DNA of 30,000 nucleotides, taken from NCBI RefSeq assembly GCF_964340395.1, contig NC_135570.1, positions 8,885,322 to 8,915,321 of the forward strand, read 5' to 3'. The notes below the pieces were generated by a model that searched no databases, had not been told where the DNA came from, and saw nothing but the letters and a program-made list of their open reading frames with translations. This DNA is from Glandiceps talaboti. Lineage: Eukaryota > Hemichordata > Enteropneusta > Spengelidae. Below are positions 1 through 11,014 of the stretch, in pieces. Both the position numbers and the translations under genes were made by a program. How positions within the stretch are numbered: the first letter of the stretch is position 1; each line of letters begins with the position of its first letter.

Positions 1-1374
1 ATGTTGGCAATTTATCGTTTATAGAGGAAGCTTAGTAAATCACCCATAAATGATAGTATTAGGAAATTGCATCAGATATTCATCACACTCCTTTTAACTT
101 GGAAATTAATCATTTTATCCAGGTCATTAGGCCAGCAATGTTAAGCAACTAGAACGTTTAACCCCATTCATTACCAAAATGATATTTATTAATATAAATA
201 GAAATTAACATAAAAACAGAAACACCTTTACATTGGCCTACGTAAAAGTAATAGTGTGTGGTTTTATTTCCAATATTCACTCCATTTGCCAAGTAGGGCA
301 GATAATAGTTCTAGATAATATAGTTGATATGGTTATAATTTGAAGAAGGCATGTCCACAGTATTCCACCAAGGTATGTCTCAGATCACCCCTGGTCGGGG
401 GATGGCATCTGGCCTGGGTGCCAACCAGTCACCCTTGAAATGGGCCAAAACACTTCAAAAATGGTTTATAAGATTTAATTATCAATACATAAGAAGGAAC
501 AATGAATATATTATGATGTAAATGTAGGTGTATATATTACCGTATCATGTGCGTTTGTTTTACAGTATCTGACATAGGCATACACAAACTCCACAGTGCG
601 TACACTGCTGCGAAAACACCGTACTCTGAAGGTTTTATTTTAGTGTCAATTGGAACGTGCGTAGGCGTGTGTACTGACACAATCAACGTCCCAATATAGA
701 AACCCAATGTCCATTGCTGACTGCGTTACTTTTACTGTAACGAAAAGATCATTCTTTCAACGTCTTTGGGGTAAAACTTTTATAAATAGATTACATGTAT
801 AGATGAGGTGCCAGTGATATTGAGTCAAAGCAATAAATAACATGTTAACATGGTTAAGATTGACGTTAGATAGACTAGACACAAAACTATCTATCCGTTG
901 AGACAATTGCAGCTTAAACGTAGAGATAACTATTAAATCACACATTGAATGGCAATGCATACAATGGATGAAGAACCAAGTACAGAATACAAACTTAAAG
1001 TAGTTATCATAGAAGAACTCCCAACGAATGTTAAATGTTGTGGTATACATTATTTGAATTACACTGGTATTTACATTACAGAACCGTTTAGGCAAGGCAA
1101 TCTGGTGGATCTCAGTATTTTATTAGCTGTCTTGTCAGATTGTGATAGTCCTTGTCATTATGTATTGCTCCCTAATGTAATCTAACCAACTCTTTGTCCA
1201 TTGCATGAGGTGTGAATTTCAATGTTTATGTAGTCACCTTACGTTACAATTATTCATTCTATAGCAATGCCTATTATTGTACTGTGCTTTGGATGTACTC
1301 TTAACAAGAATTGATATTTTCATTTATATTCATGTGCGACACTTGAAATATGTACATGTTTACACCTCCGACAG
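1..1374. other. Unassigned AT-rich DNA with a GC-rich patch at 360-440
   Basis: The patch 360-440 stands out by GC (CCCCTGGTCGGGG, CTGGCCTGGGTGCC) and follows a donor-like CCAAG then GTATGTC. On the minus strand two frames are briefly open (such as FWPISRVTGWHPGQMPSP), which could be a decayed exon or repeat fragment. Nothing else is supported; overlapping open frames on both strands at 757-1185 have no recognisable features. Confidence 0.4.
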
Positions 1375-1489
1375 ATTAGTTTTTCTAGAAGGGTTGTGGT
1401 TAGCCATGTATGGTATCAAGAACTCAGCGAGCGAGGATAGCGGGGTTTCTAATATCATAGATCATGGCTACCCTTATACGTTTAGAAAA
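1375..1489 (+). CDS. Candidate internal coding exon, 38 codons
   Basis: The acceptor CTCCGACAG precedes 1375 and a donor-like AAA then GTAAGC follows at 1490. The frame between is open and reads through GLWLAMYGIKNSASEDSG to YPYTFRK. It is part of a longer open frame (1277-1513). The segment is short, there is no homology clue and the donor lacks the usual G before GT, so confidence is low. Confidence 0.15.
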
Positions 1490-1740
1490 GTAAGCAAAAT
1501 GGAAGCTACGTAACTGTGACTTTAGGGTTAGGGTAATGTTAGTGATAAAGTCCACGCCAATAAGGACAATCTTAGCTTTGAAGATCATTAGCAAATGTGA
1601 AAATGTATGTGGAGAAATACTTAGGTATGATAGTTAACATATGCAAGTGTCCAGAAATACGTTCATCAGGACGGTAAAACATAGTAATTGTAAGTTCTTG
1701 TACCACGACCAAGAGTTCTTATTAATTATATTACGAGTAA

Positions 1741-1840
1741 CGTTCGCCTGTTCAGATCGACATGTTTTGTCAAACCTTTGCTGGTTTTACTGCTAGGTGG
1801 TGGTTTGACAAGCCTGTTGTCGACCTGAACTAGCGAAACG
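1741..1840. repeat. Imperfect hairpin with arms of about 35-39 nt
   Basis: The left arm 1741-1775 pairs with the right arm 1802-1840 with few mismatches and one small insertion; shared blocks include GTTCAG-TCGACA and TTGTCAAACC. The loop is about 26 nt. Size and shape suit a pre-miRNA-like foldback or the remains of a small MITE. No flanking duplication is clear, so neither reading is favoured strongly. Confidence 0.6.
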
Positions 1841-2083
1841 ACAAAATACACACTAGAATTTCGAAGTCAGGCTCCAACTTGGACTACGATAGAATCAACC
1901 TGACCATCGCCTGTGCCCAGCAGTTTTGAATCTTCAAGAAATGATGTTGTCATTACTTACTATTATATTCAAGTGACTTGATCATAACTTCTTGAAATCT
2001 GTCTATTTTGAAGAGATGTTCAATTTCAATACTCATTCAGCCAACGATCAAGACAATTTGAAATGTACAGTCCACGAATATGT

Positions 2084-2284
2084 TGAATCATTAAAATACA
2101 CACCCACGCTAATGTAACCTATGTGGGTGTAAAATACACTGTAAGTGACTGTGTTTATTTGAGCGCTGACAATGAAAACGATAGTGAGATACGTAACAAC
2201 ACCATCAGACATAGATTTAACCTTTATCGAAATACTCCAGTAGTTATCGTGTCACGTAAGATGGGAAATACGACAACTCTGTAA
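2084..2284 (+). other. Open frame without ATG, possible exon remnant
   Basis: The frame is open between a stop near 2079 and a TAA at 2281 and contains a plausible stretch (VKYTVSDCVYLSADNEN). A donor-like CAC then GTAAGA lies at 2250-2258. It lacks an in-frame ATG and a good acceptor, and its length is within chance expectation. An inverted repeat, ACACCCAC/GTGGGTGT, sits at its start. Confidence 0.12.
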
Positions 2285-2780
2285 GGTAACTAGTATTTTG
2301 TTTTGTGTTTGCCTTTCTCTAACAGGCTTTTCAGTATTCTAAAACCTAACAAGAGGTAAGAATGGTGACGTTTGTTATTTGTATTTGATTTTAATAACAT
2401 ATGGAGCCAAAATTCAACCTGTGGGTATCTACGTCACGATCGTCACTTTGTGCGTGCCCTTTGTACTCCCTAGTGTACCCACAGTGTCCCCTTTGAGAAA
2501 TAGATAGAACGACTCAATTCTAACAAGATGGATTACGAACATAATTAATTGTAAATTTGGGACATGTCAGACACAAAGAGCGCTAGCAACCGTTTGACTG
2601 TGAAAGGCTTAGATATGTTACTCACAAAAGACAAAAGTATGGTATAAGTTCTGTCTCACTAACCCTTTGCCATGTATTTACCTTTTTATAAGTCAAACCA
2701 CATCTTGTTCACCGATATTTCCACTTCGTAGTTTCGTAGTTGATACAAAATGCCGTAGGTATGTCAAGGAAACACGTTTT

Positions 2781-2990
2781 ACACGTTTACAGTCCCTTGA
2801 TGTGATAGCTGGTTCAATAACTACACGCTTGCAGTTCCTTGGTGTGATTGGTGGTTCAAAAAATACACCGTTACAGTTCTTTGAAGTGATTGGAGGTTCA
2901 ACAACTGCACGTTTAAAGTTCCTTGATGTGATTGGTAGTTTAAAAACTACACGGTTACAGTCTCTTGATGTGATTGCTGGTTCAATAACC
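2781..2990. repeat. 42-bp minisatellite, five copies
   Basis: Five units begin at 2781, 2823, 2865, 2907 and 2949, each 42 bp with no indels and roughly 70-90% identity by eye. Because 42 is a multiple of three, one frame on each strand stays open across it. The plus frame (2667-2993) gives a 14-residue repeat around LQ-LDVI-GS. The minus frame (3022-2693) gives a repeat around EPPITSRNCKR. Divergence without frame loss is mildly suggestive of past coding, but no family is recognised. Confidence 0.85.
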
Positions 2991-4523
2991 TGATAAACTT
3001 TGAAACCAGTGCACGTTTTCATTAGCGCTGACCCAGGATGTTAGATATTGTAAAGGGATTCGCGTTTACTGCTGAAACCACTATGTAGAAACGTACATTT
3101 TTGTCGTATACAAAATACATGCCAACACAGTGATGGAGTCAGGTAATATCAAAACACGTAAACGTCCGATTCGTGCCTATATCTTTCAATAAGCCCCAGG
3201 CTGGGTTAGGTACAGAAAGCAATCTCAGACAGAATCTCACAATGCCGCATTACCGGTGTGTGTCAGTTTTCATGATATACTCTACGCAGATTGCACCCAT
3301 TGTATGGAACTTACATTGAACCGGTGGCATTTTTGAGAAGTACCAGTGCATTGTAGCTGAGCCTTATATGCTAGCTATATCCTATATACCCACCTGCATT
3401 TGGAGTGAATCGAATGAAATCGACGCATTTCTAGAATATGTAATATATTTGACACGGTCAATATTGCTATGTTAACTGAATCATTTGTTTATTCATTTAT
3501 CTTTGAATTAGTTTATTTATTCATTTATTTATTCATCATCCTTTTGTTTGTAATAAGTGAATAATGATAATAATGAAATAATCTAATTTTTAGTAATAAT
3601 AGAATAATAGGGTTTATTTGCTTAAAAACCATCCTAGCTGGGGTAATTTGTTTTGCAGAGTTCATAAAAAGTAGTTATTTAAAAACATATGTTACCATGG
3701 TAACCAAAATCACTATATTATGTGGAAATTTGCCAAAATTACCCATAAAACATAATAGGGAGGCATGTGATAGTGAAAATGTAACGTATTGTCCATGTGT
3801 CTGAGGTTCCTTATGTGACTAGATGATTTGAAGTTGAAGCTAGAGCAAATTACTAAAGACTGTTTTGTTACGCTAAATTAAAATACTGTCTATATGTCTA
3901 AAAATACACTAATGCAAATATTTCATTTTATGCAATGTTGAATTCAATGCATTGTAAAGTGTATAGATATCAATAATATAAAGCATAAATGGATTGTGTT
4001 GATCTAATCAAAGACATTACTCAAACACAAATTGTGCTAATCTTCTCCATCCATTGTCGCTTACTACAATTAAATTATGTAAATTACTTGAGTGATACGA
4101 CAATTTTTTCCTGTAAAATAGTGATGTAAAACAAAGTGTTACCGTTTGCAATTGAAATTCCCATTTCGTACAACCATGCACAAAAGATTGAATAGGGAGC
4201 AATACAAGTTTCCGTTTAATCTGTAATTTGGGTAAATTGCCATAAACACATACTCATGGTATCAAATGTAACAATAAAGAAGTATTTATTTAACTATACA
4301 CACTGTAGGTAGAAAATGAAGTCTAGAATAAATGAATACCGTGGCATTTTAATGATTGCACGGCTACAGCTGTTCAAGAACATTTGATTGATACTTCAAG
4401 CAAAAAGTAGTCTATACATGCGCGACATTCCATACATATACGTGAGGTTACTTAAAAACCCCGGGCGCTCTTGATTTATTGATAAAAGTCCCTGTTCTTT
4501 GGAAGAGCGTTTGAATGTTCTCA
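2991..4523. other. Unassigned AT-rich DNA
   Basis: It contains ATTTATT-rich sequence at 3480-3620 and the X-box-like palindrome. No gene or structured repeat is otherwise supported. Confidence 0.5.
3691..3704. promoter_or_regulatory. X-box-like palindrome, candidate RFX/DAF-19 site
   Basis: GTTACCATGGTAAC is a perfect 14-bp palindrome that fits the X-box consensus GTHNYYATRRNAAC bound by RFX-family factors, often near ciliary genes. No gene start was identified beside it, so function is unproven. Confidence 0.35.
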
Positions 4524-4568
4524 ACATACATACATACATACATACATACACACATACATACATACATA
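4524..4568. repeat. (CATA)n microsatellite, short
   Basis: About eleven CATA/ACAT units with one CACA interruption. Confidence 0.95.
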
Positions 4569-6331
4569 ATTAACGGTATAATAAGCTATCGATTTAATGT
4601 AACATTTAAATATTTAGTTGAATGAAATCTTACAGTAGTTTATTTCAAACGACCGGGTAAATAACGTTCTCGCTATTTATCATCACAAAGGCAGAATTTC
4701 ACACTTAATTGCAAATGATTGTATTTGTTAACTCCCAAGGGCAGTGAATAATGACACAGGAAAAAGTAGAATACCTGTTAGTAAGGGTTTTTCCAAGTGA
4801 CACAGTAACGTATGTTTTGTGCTGTTTAACATTCAAAATCATATTAAAGTTTGAAGTAGACATATTGCTGGGATGTAAAATTGATGGTGACAACGTATTC
4901 TGTTAAGTTTATATTCATAACGCTGCTTGTATTCGAACACTAGAACCCCGGGACTAGAACGAATCGAGAATCTTCAAATGGTATGCCTGTAGTGCATACT
5001 ACATCTAGTGAATTGGATTCTAAAACAGATCAAATCCGTTTCAGATTTAAATTGGATCATTGATTCTACTCAATGACGTCCCCTCTCACTCAATATCTTA
5101 AGTAAAACGGAATCGGAATCGATATTTTCAATATTGAGACATTGCTTGAAAAATTTAATTGCTTGATATTTCATATCACTGTAGGATTAAGTTTTTATCA
5201 GATTATTATATATCACATCAGGAGTGGACAAATCATATGAAAGAGTCAATTATGTAAGCAGCAAATAACCCTGGGGAGTTTGAAAAACTCTCAAACAGCT
5301 TTGTCATTCAGGGTTTGCGATTAATTATAGAAATAGTTACAGAAATTGAAAGTTTCTAAGGTTATCCTGGCAATTCAGTATTACATACTCTAAAAACATT
5401 TTACATTGCTATATTTAGACTAACATTAATATCCATAACACATGTGAATGTTATCGTTACTCATGAATACTAATCCTTTTGTATACAGCTGTAATATAAC
5501 ATTCGTACCGATTGTATAATTCACTTTGAAATACTAAGGATTGGCAATATTCATCTTAGAAGGCAACTAGGACATAACTTCTTTATTTTAATGTAAACCT
5601 CTTTCTTATGATAGCGTACGTTTAACAACATCTGACCTTTACTGTCCAGTAAATTACGTCATGTACAGAGTCTCTGTGGATAACATCAACATCAATAGGA
5701 ACAATTTATTTTACCTAAAGATATTTCCTCGCAGACAGTTTAAGTCATTCTGATGTACTGGATTTGACATATGCACCAAACTTTGAACTTGTATTGACAG
5801 TAGGTCAAAAGGTTAGTTTGATTTTTAAATACTTAGTAGGTTCACGAGCTACACTCCCAGGCGAAAAAGCTTGATAACGAGATGGAATCGGAATTAGTAT
5901 CTCAAAAGGCATCTATATACAATTTCATATGTGACTACTTTCATATATCAAATATAAAATTTCAAATTTCAATGTTTCAAAGTCATTTTACCCATATGAT
6001 ATTTATAATATATCGAAACGAAACCTCTTGTATGTCAATTTTACTACTTAGGATCTGACATATATAAACGAGCATGGCCAGGTTCGTATGCATACCCCTA
6101 CCTTCCCCAGCCTCACACACATCACAAGACATGACCATATTATAACCATACAGTCACCATAACAAGTACACTCGTTGCATGTTATTTGTACCTTAAACTG
6201 CCTTGTTCTTCATACTAAATGTAATTAAGTTCCGGATTTTAGTAAATACCGTACAGTGTACATCATTTTGTTATAAAAGTTGACGATAGATATTGTTGTT
6301 ACACAGAATGATGATATACAAATAAAATGTA
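4569..6331. other. Unassigned AT-rich DNA
   Basis: No ORF, hairpin or repeat of note. Confidence 0.5.
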
Positions 6332-6553
6332 TTGAACGCCCACGAAAGAATTTCAAGTGTAATGTCTGGATTTAGGTCACAGTCAGAACAAACTACTTTA
6401 GAAGAAGACTGGCAAATACTTGAATGTAAAGTAGTTGATTTCCTTTGCAAAGCAATTTGCTTGGCCACACATAAAATGACATTTCTCATAACATCAAACG
6501 CTCCATGCTCATGTTCAGCACTGGCTGCTCGCTTATGCCCACTATTGAATTAG
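6332..6553 (+). other. Open frame ending exactly at a consensus donor
   Basis: A 73-codon frame with plausible composition (LEEDWQILECKVVDFLCKA in the middle) ends in AATTAG immediately followed by GTGAGT, a perfect donor. In this frame the stop overlaps the donor, so it would have to be a terminal exon, or the donor is used in another frame. Chance is likely. Confidence 0.12.
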
Positions 6554-6880
6554 GTGAGTATAATATAATTTCAAAGAACTTGAAATATCACTTACGTTGC
6601 CCTCGATTATATAAGGTAACATTTAACTTTACACTTTGCTATATTAGATATCATTGCTGATAGATAGAGTATGTTTGAATACCACAACATGTTACCAAAT
6701 GCACAAGAGTACGTTATACTTCATTACTGAAATATGCATGTAAGAAAAGTTGGCAAACCCCAGTACACGGCACGATTACTTAAATAAATTGGTACAATAC
6801 ACTTATGCAATTCTAAAAAAGGAAGACATCTAGCAATACAACAATGTACATAACAGTAAGTGACAAGGCAAAGTATAATA

Positions 6881-7035
6881 TATTACAACACAACACAACA
6901 CAACACAAAATAACATAACATAACATAACACAACAAAGCATACCATAATGCAATGCATACAATATGCCGTGCAATATAATATAATGTAATATAATGTAAT
7001 GTAATGTAATATAATATAATATAATATAATATAAT
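6881..7035. repeat. Compound pentanucleotide repeat
   Basis: Successive 5-bp arrays: CAACA-type to about 6908, ATAAC-type to about 6931, a degenerate bridge, then TATAA/TGTAA-type from about 6972 to 7035. Motif drift along one array suggests stepwise mutation of a single pentamer. All minus-strand frames here are low-complexity artefacts. Confidence 0.9.
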
Positions 7036-7210
7036 ACACATTGCAATATATGAAATTTTTGATGTGTGACCAATGTCCATTTTTTAATGTGAATAATTTA
7101 AAATGGTATAATATTATCCTTGATTTGGTAGTTATTCCAGCCCATTTAATTTGTTACATATCAATTGCTTAAATCTCAGTACGAATGCCTTTGTTAATAT
7201 TTTACAAACA

Positions 7211-7689
7211 ATCTAAGGTTAGAAGAATGACTTTTGCAAAGCACAGGGCGTAGGTCGCTATGCTCTAACGGATACAAACATGTAGTTGAGTGGTCTGAAA
7301 GGCACCCGGCAGGACAGCTTGAAGGACCTTCTGACATTAATGTTTGGTAAATATAAAGATTACACGCTTCACATCATTAGCTTGCCAAAGGGTATCCTGA
7401 AAAAAACACGTTACGAGTAGGGGATAAGGATAAAACATGTCCCTGTGATCTAAGGTTAGAAGATTGACTCTTGCAAAGCACGGGGCATAGGTCGCTATGT
7501 TCTAAGGGATACACACATTTCATTATCCGAAGGACACCCAGCAGGGCAGTTTGAAGGACCTTCTGACACTAATTCTTGGTGAATATAAACATTACACGCT
7601 TATAAATATCAGAAACTTTAGCTTGCCAAAGGGTTTCCTGAAAATAAAACGTAGCGAGTAGGGGATAACGATAAAACATGCCCCTGTGA
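7211..7689. repeat. Tandem duplication, two copies of about 237-242 bp
   Basis: Unit 1 (7211-7447) and unit 2 (7448-7689) share ATCTAAGGTTAGAAGA at the start, GAAGGACCTTCTGACA in the middle and CCCTGTG at the end. Identity is about 80% by eye with small indels. No convincing ORF or terminal inverted repeat is present. It may be two monomers of a longer satellite or a local duplication. Confidence 0.85.
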
Positions 7690-8505
7690 TATTCCCGACT
7701 TGCCTTGATTTTCCATATACATAGAATACCTGTCAGGTTGTTTCGTGCTGATGTTTCTAGATGGTGCTTAATTCTAAAAAAAAATCCTAATAACGTGCTT
7801 GAATGAGTTTTAGGAGTCATAGTTATTTTCATGCGTTTTGAGTGTGTGTCAAAATTATAAGGACTGAAACACCAGTAAGAAACTTTAAGGCAAACTAAGT
7901 AAACAATATTAAACATTCAACGAAATCTATTCATTTCTTGCACACTATTTCTGATATGCATATATGACCTGTCCAGTACATTTAAATTGTTGTATGTGTT
8001 CATTTGTATTTTTTGCGAGTAACTTTATATTTTACTTCCTTGTGGTGTTTTACGGTCCTGTTCACTGAACAATCAAGATAGTGCTATATCAAGTTTAAAC
8101 TTTCACAACAATGGTTTCGTATTTTGACGTTTTCAGTTTGTTATTCATTGTTTAAAATGATTTTTTGCCTGTTTGTGTATACCATATTATTGATAGTGCA
8201 CATATAGCTGGAGTGAATTCTCATTAAAAAAAATAGTTATAGCGATACTTTAAGAAAAGTGTAACTGCTTTGTGACTGATCATCATCAGTGCTAGGGAAT
8301 CCACAAGAAAATTATCATGATGTATTTCTATAGCAACTGTTAGCAAGCTGATGGAGATATCTAAATAGTATAATTAAAGTTGTAATTATATTAATTATTT
8401 TTACTTGCCAAATATTTGCATTTTGGAAATGGCAAGACATGTTTATGTCGTTTACATGTAAACTGTCGGCCAATAAACACTGTACGTACTGTAATAACTT
8501 CAAAC
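7690..8505. other. Unassigned AT-rich DNA
   Basis: A minus-strand frame of 115 codons (7569-7916) overlaps the tandem duplication and has no protein-like features. I see nothing else. Confidence 0.5.
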
Positions 8506-8533
8506 GCATGCCTAGGATGGGGCCTAGGCATGC
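8506..8533. repeat. Perfect short hairpin
   Basis: GCATGCCTAGG (8506-8516) and CCTAGGCATGC (8523-8533) are perfect 11-bp inverted arms around a 6-nt loop. No T-run or gene context indicates a function. Confidence 0.6.
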
Positions 8534-8785
8534 CTTGCCTTGCTTACGCGAGTTGTCTTCATTCTGGTTCACTGTCACTCCAAATTGCACGACAATATAG
8601 AATTAATCACAAGTTACAAGTTATCTGAAAACATCAAACTTTTATAGTGGGTCTAAAGTGTGAGTACCAAGAACTCCCGGGTTGCTGCTTGCTGTGGAAA
8701 ATCGCCCGGTCAAACGAGGTCAGCTTCAATTTCCGGGTCAAATCAGTCGTTTTCTATCGAAAATTCTTGAACAGACCGTTACACA

Positions 8786-9172
8786 ATGATCCTACTAAAT
8801 TTACTTGCCATGGTTTTTAAAACACATAAAAATCCACCTTTTTGTGAAATTTGTCAACACTCCAGTCCGTATTATGGAAACTATGAGCGAAAAACCGGGT
8901 CGAAAATTCAGGGCCTCAAGTATGCGTCCCGAATTCGTCGGAAAATTGGTATTTCTAAATGTAACTCCAAAATGTATTTTGCTGGCACAAAAGAACAGAT
9001 GTCAGTTGAGGTCCAGGCGTTTACACTATCTAAAATGGTGGACTCTGGTGAAAGGTATGGCGAGTTGAAAATACCCAAAAATAAGGCCCGTCAGCATTCA
9101 AAGTGTAACAGTCGCTATCTGAAGGATATATTGTATGCAAATGAGGGTATTGCGGCCTGGCTGATTATGTAG
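8786..9172 (+). CDS. Hypothetical ORF, 128 aa, possibly a decayed element or small gene
   Basis: This is the longest open frame in the window not made of simple repeats. It lies in a patch of higher GC (31 of 60 bases at 8881-8940). The product is basic, with a CEIC motif at residues 20-23 and a later HSKC, which could hint at metal binding. No family is recognised. A second frame (8805-9068) is also open through the patch and the upstream stretch 8650-8780 is open in more than one frame, so a frameshifted remnant is possible. I see no promoter and no splice evidence. Confidence 0.25.
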   Translation: MILLNLLAMVFKTHKNPPFCEICQHSSPYYGNYERKTGSKIQGLKYASRIRRKIGISKCNSKMYFAGTKEQMSVEVQAFTLSKMVDSGERYGELKIPKNKARQHSKCNSRYLKDILYANEGIAAWLIM

Positions 9173-9404
9173 AAGGGGTGCAGAATTTGGATTTGAAGTT
9201 TAAAACCCTGTTTTGAACAAACACTTGTATTGTCATTTGGGTGCACAATGCGTAGAATTATGACTATAGTACATATTACATTGCTTGTTTGACGTCAATA
9301 GTGTCTTTTGAAAAGTGGCAGTTTACTTAAAGTCTCGTGGACTGATTTCCAATATGGCGTCGGTCACAATGCTCATTATCATATTAATTTTTTTGTGAAA
9401 TTAC

Positions 9405-9800
9405 AAAAAAAATCATCAAAAATAGAAAAGAAGATGTACTGACTTGAAATTAACAAATCTGAGTAAGCTACCCTCTGTGCATCAACACACCAGATATCAA
9501 AGCAATCTGACAAGCAGTATTTGAGGAGATGATGAAAATATCATTTTTGAAAAAAAAAATCATAAAAATTTGAAAATGGCACAGATCAACTTGGCATGAA
9601 CAAATCTGAATAGCAACCCCCCCCCCCCCCCAGGGAACATGCACACCAAATATCGAAGTATTCTGACTTCACTTTTGGAGAAGATGATGAATATATAAAA
9701 AGTTGACGGACACCTATGATTCACTTATACTCTATACTCTATACCCACCTATACCTAAAGCTATGCTTTCAGCTTTCGCTGACAGCGGAGCTAAAAATGA
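9405..9800. repeat. Dispersed repeat family 1, copy with internal duplication
   Basis: Two related units of about 147 bp (about 9405-9548 and 9549-9700) share an A-run, ACAAATCTGA, CACCAAATATC or a close variant, and GAGATGATGAA or a close variant. A 15-C run lies in unit 2 (9617-9631). The 3' end (9725-9800) has CTATA direct repeats and a GC-richer AGCGGAGCTAAA end. A third, diverged copy lies at 17278-17440. It may be a non-autonomous retroelement; no coding capacity. Confidence 0.65.
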
Positions 9801-10796
9801 ATATTAATGAAAATACGACATTCTCCTCTTTTTTCCAATCTATTCAAAATAATGTCATGGATTTATAATTACTGTGTTTTGATTCTGACATGACACTGTT
9901 TATACATGTCGCCAAACACCTAGTTAGAGACCTTCTTGACACCTGTAAATCGGAAAAAGAACATTGTCTGACTCCTCGAAGTCCTGAGAATACCTAATAT
10001 TGCTGCTTGAATTTTGTGTAATGTAGGAAAATTCATTGAAGAATATGTTGTTACACTGTAAATGATTTAGCGACATTCTGCTAAGATAGTAGTAACTCAA
10101 GTCAAGAAAATGTAGTAATATTGATATGATTTTGTCCAACCAGGCGACGAAATGTAGCGCTTTTAGTAAAACGTTTATCATTTGTCGAGCGTGACGACGT
10201 TCCGGTTCCGGTTTACTGGTTTTTAACTCGTTTCTTCATTATTATATGTAATGAATTTTCTTTTTTTTATTTACGCACTCTTAACTCCATATACGTATTG
10301 AAAGGGAATTGATAGGTTGTTTTCATTACGTACACATTTTTTTTTAAATGTGATAAAATGTGATATCGAATCGTTTACTTGACGAAATTGTTTGCTCAAA
10401 AGCACAGACAGCTGTTTCACTATTTCACTTACTTTCGGAACAAATTTGTACATGTAGGAACGAACCACATGAATATTTGTGAACTAAAGTACACACCAAA
10501 GTCACTCAGCCGATTACAATGATGGACACATGATGTTATATACTGACCTTCAGAGAGTGCTCACATTCCGAAAGTCATCAAACTTTTCAATTAATTATTT
10601 GGTGAAAGTACCCGAGATAAAAGCATTTCCAATGCATGGAATTCCCAGATAGCTTTACTATTTCGCGTAAGTGATACGAAGAAAAGAAGCATTTTATATG
10701 TATCATAGAGATACAGGAATCATTATTTAGTTAAGTACAAAGTCTTCAGCAGTCAATTAGCAGCTTAGTCAAATGGATACGTAATTTTTGATACTG
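9801..10796. other. Unassigned AT-rich DNA
   Basis: Minus-strand frames at 9924-10181 and 10271-10468 are short and biased. Nothing is supported. Confidence 0.5.
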
Positions 10797-11014
10797 TCAT
10801 TCTTCAGTGCTAACCTCGGCCTCCATCAGTTGTTTGGGATAAAAGTACGTTAGATAAGAGGATTTCTTTTCATACACTATATCATCTGCTAATCCCCTCT
10901 TGATGTGGATTACGCAGGTTAGGAAGCATTCAACTGAATTTCCGACCCTTGAGAAACTATCAACAGATGCACTTGACATCAATGCATTTTCGCTTTCAAT
11001 TGGTTTCTCATTAG
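10797..11014 (-). CDS. Candidate terminal coding exon, about 72 codons, unknown protein
   Basis: On the minus strand a pyrimidine-rich tract ends in TTTAG, a good splice acceptor, placing the exon start at 11014. The frame then runs open to a TGA at 10799-10797. The peptide has balanced composition (SSASVDSFSRVGNSVE early, EAEVSTEE at the end) rather than the Lys, Asn and Ile bias of random AT-rich frames. Frames of this length are expected several times by chance in 30 kb of such DNA, so this is only a candidate. No partner exon could be joined to it. Confidence 0.22.

Noticed and set aside
1522-1535. TTAGGGTTAGGG telomere-like sequence
   Set aside because: Only about two units; too short to be telomeric or interstitial telomere array.
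2781-2990. CRISPR-like regular repeats
   Set aside because: Contiguous 42-bp units without unique spacers; a minisatellite in a eukaryotic context.
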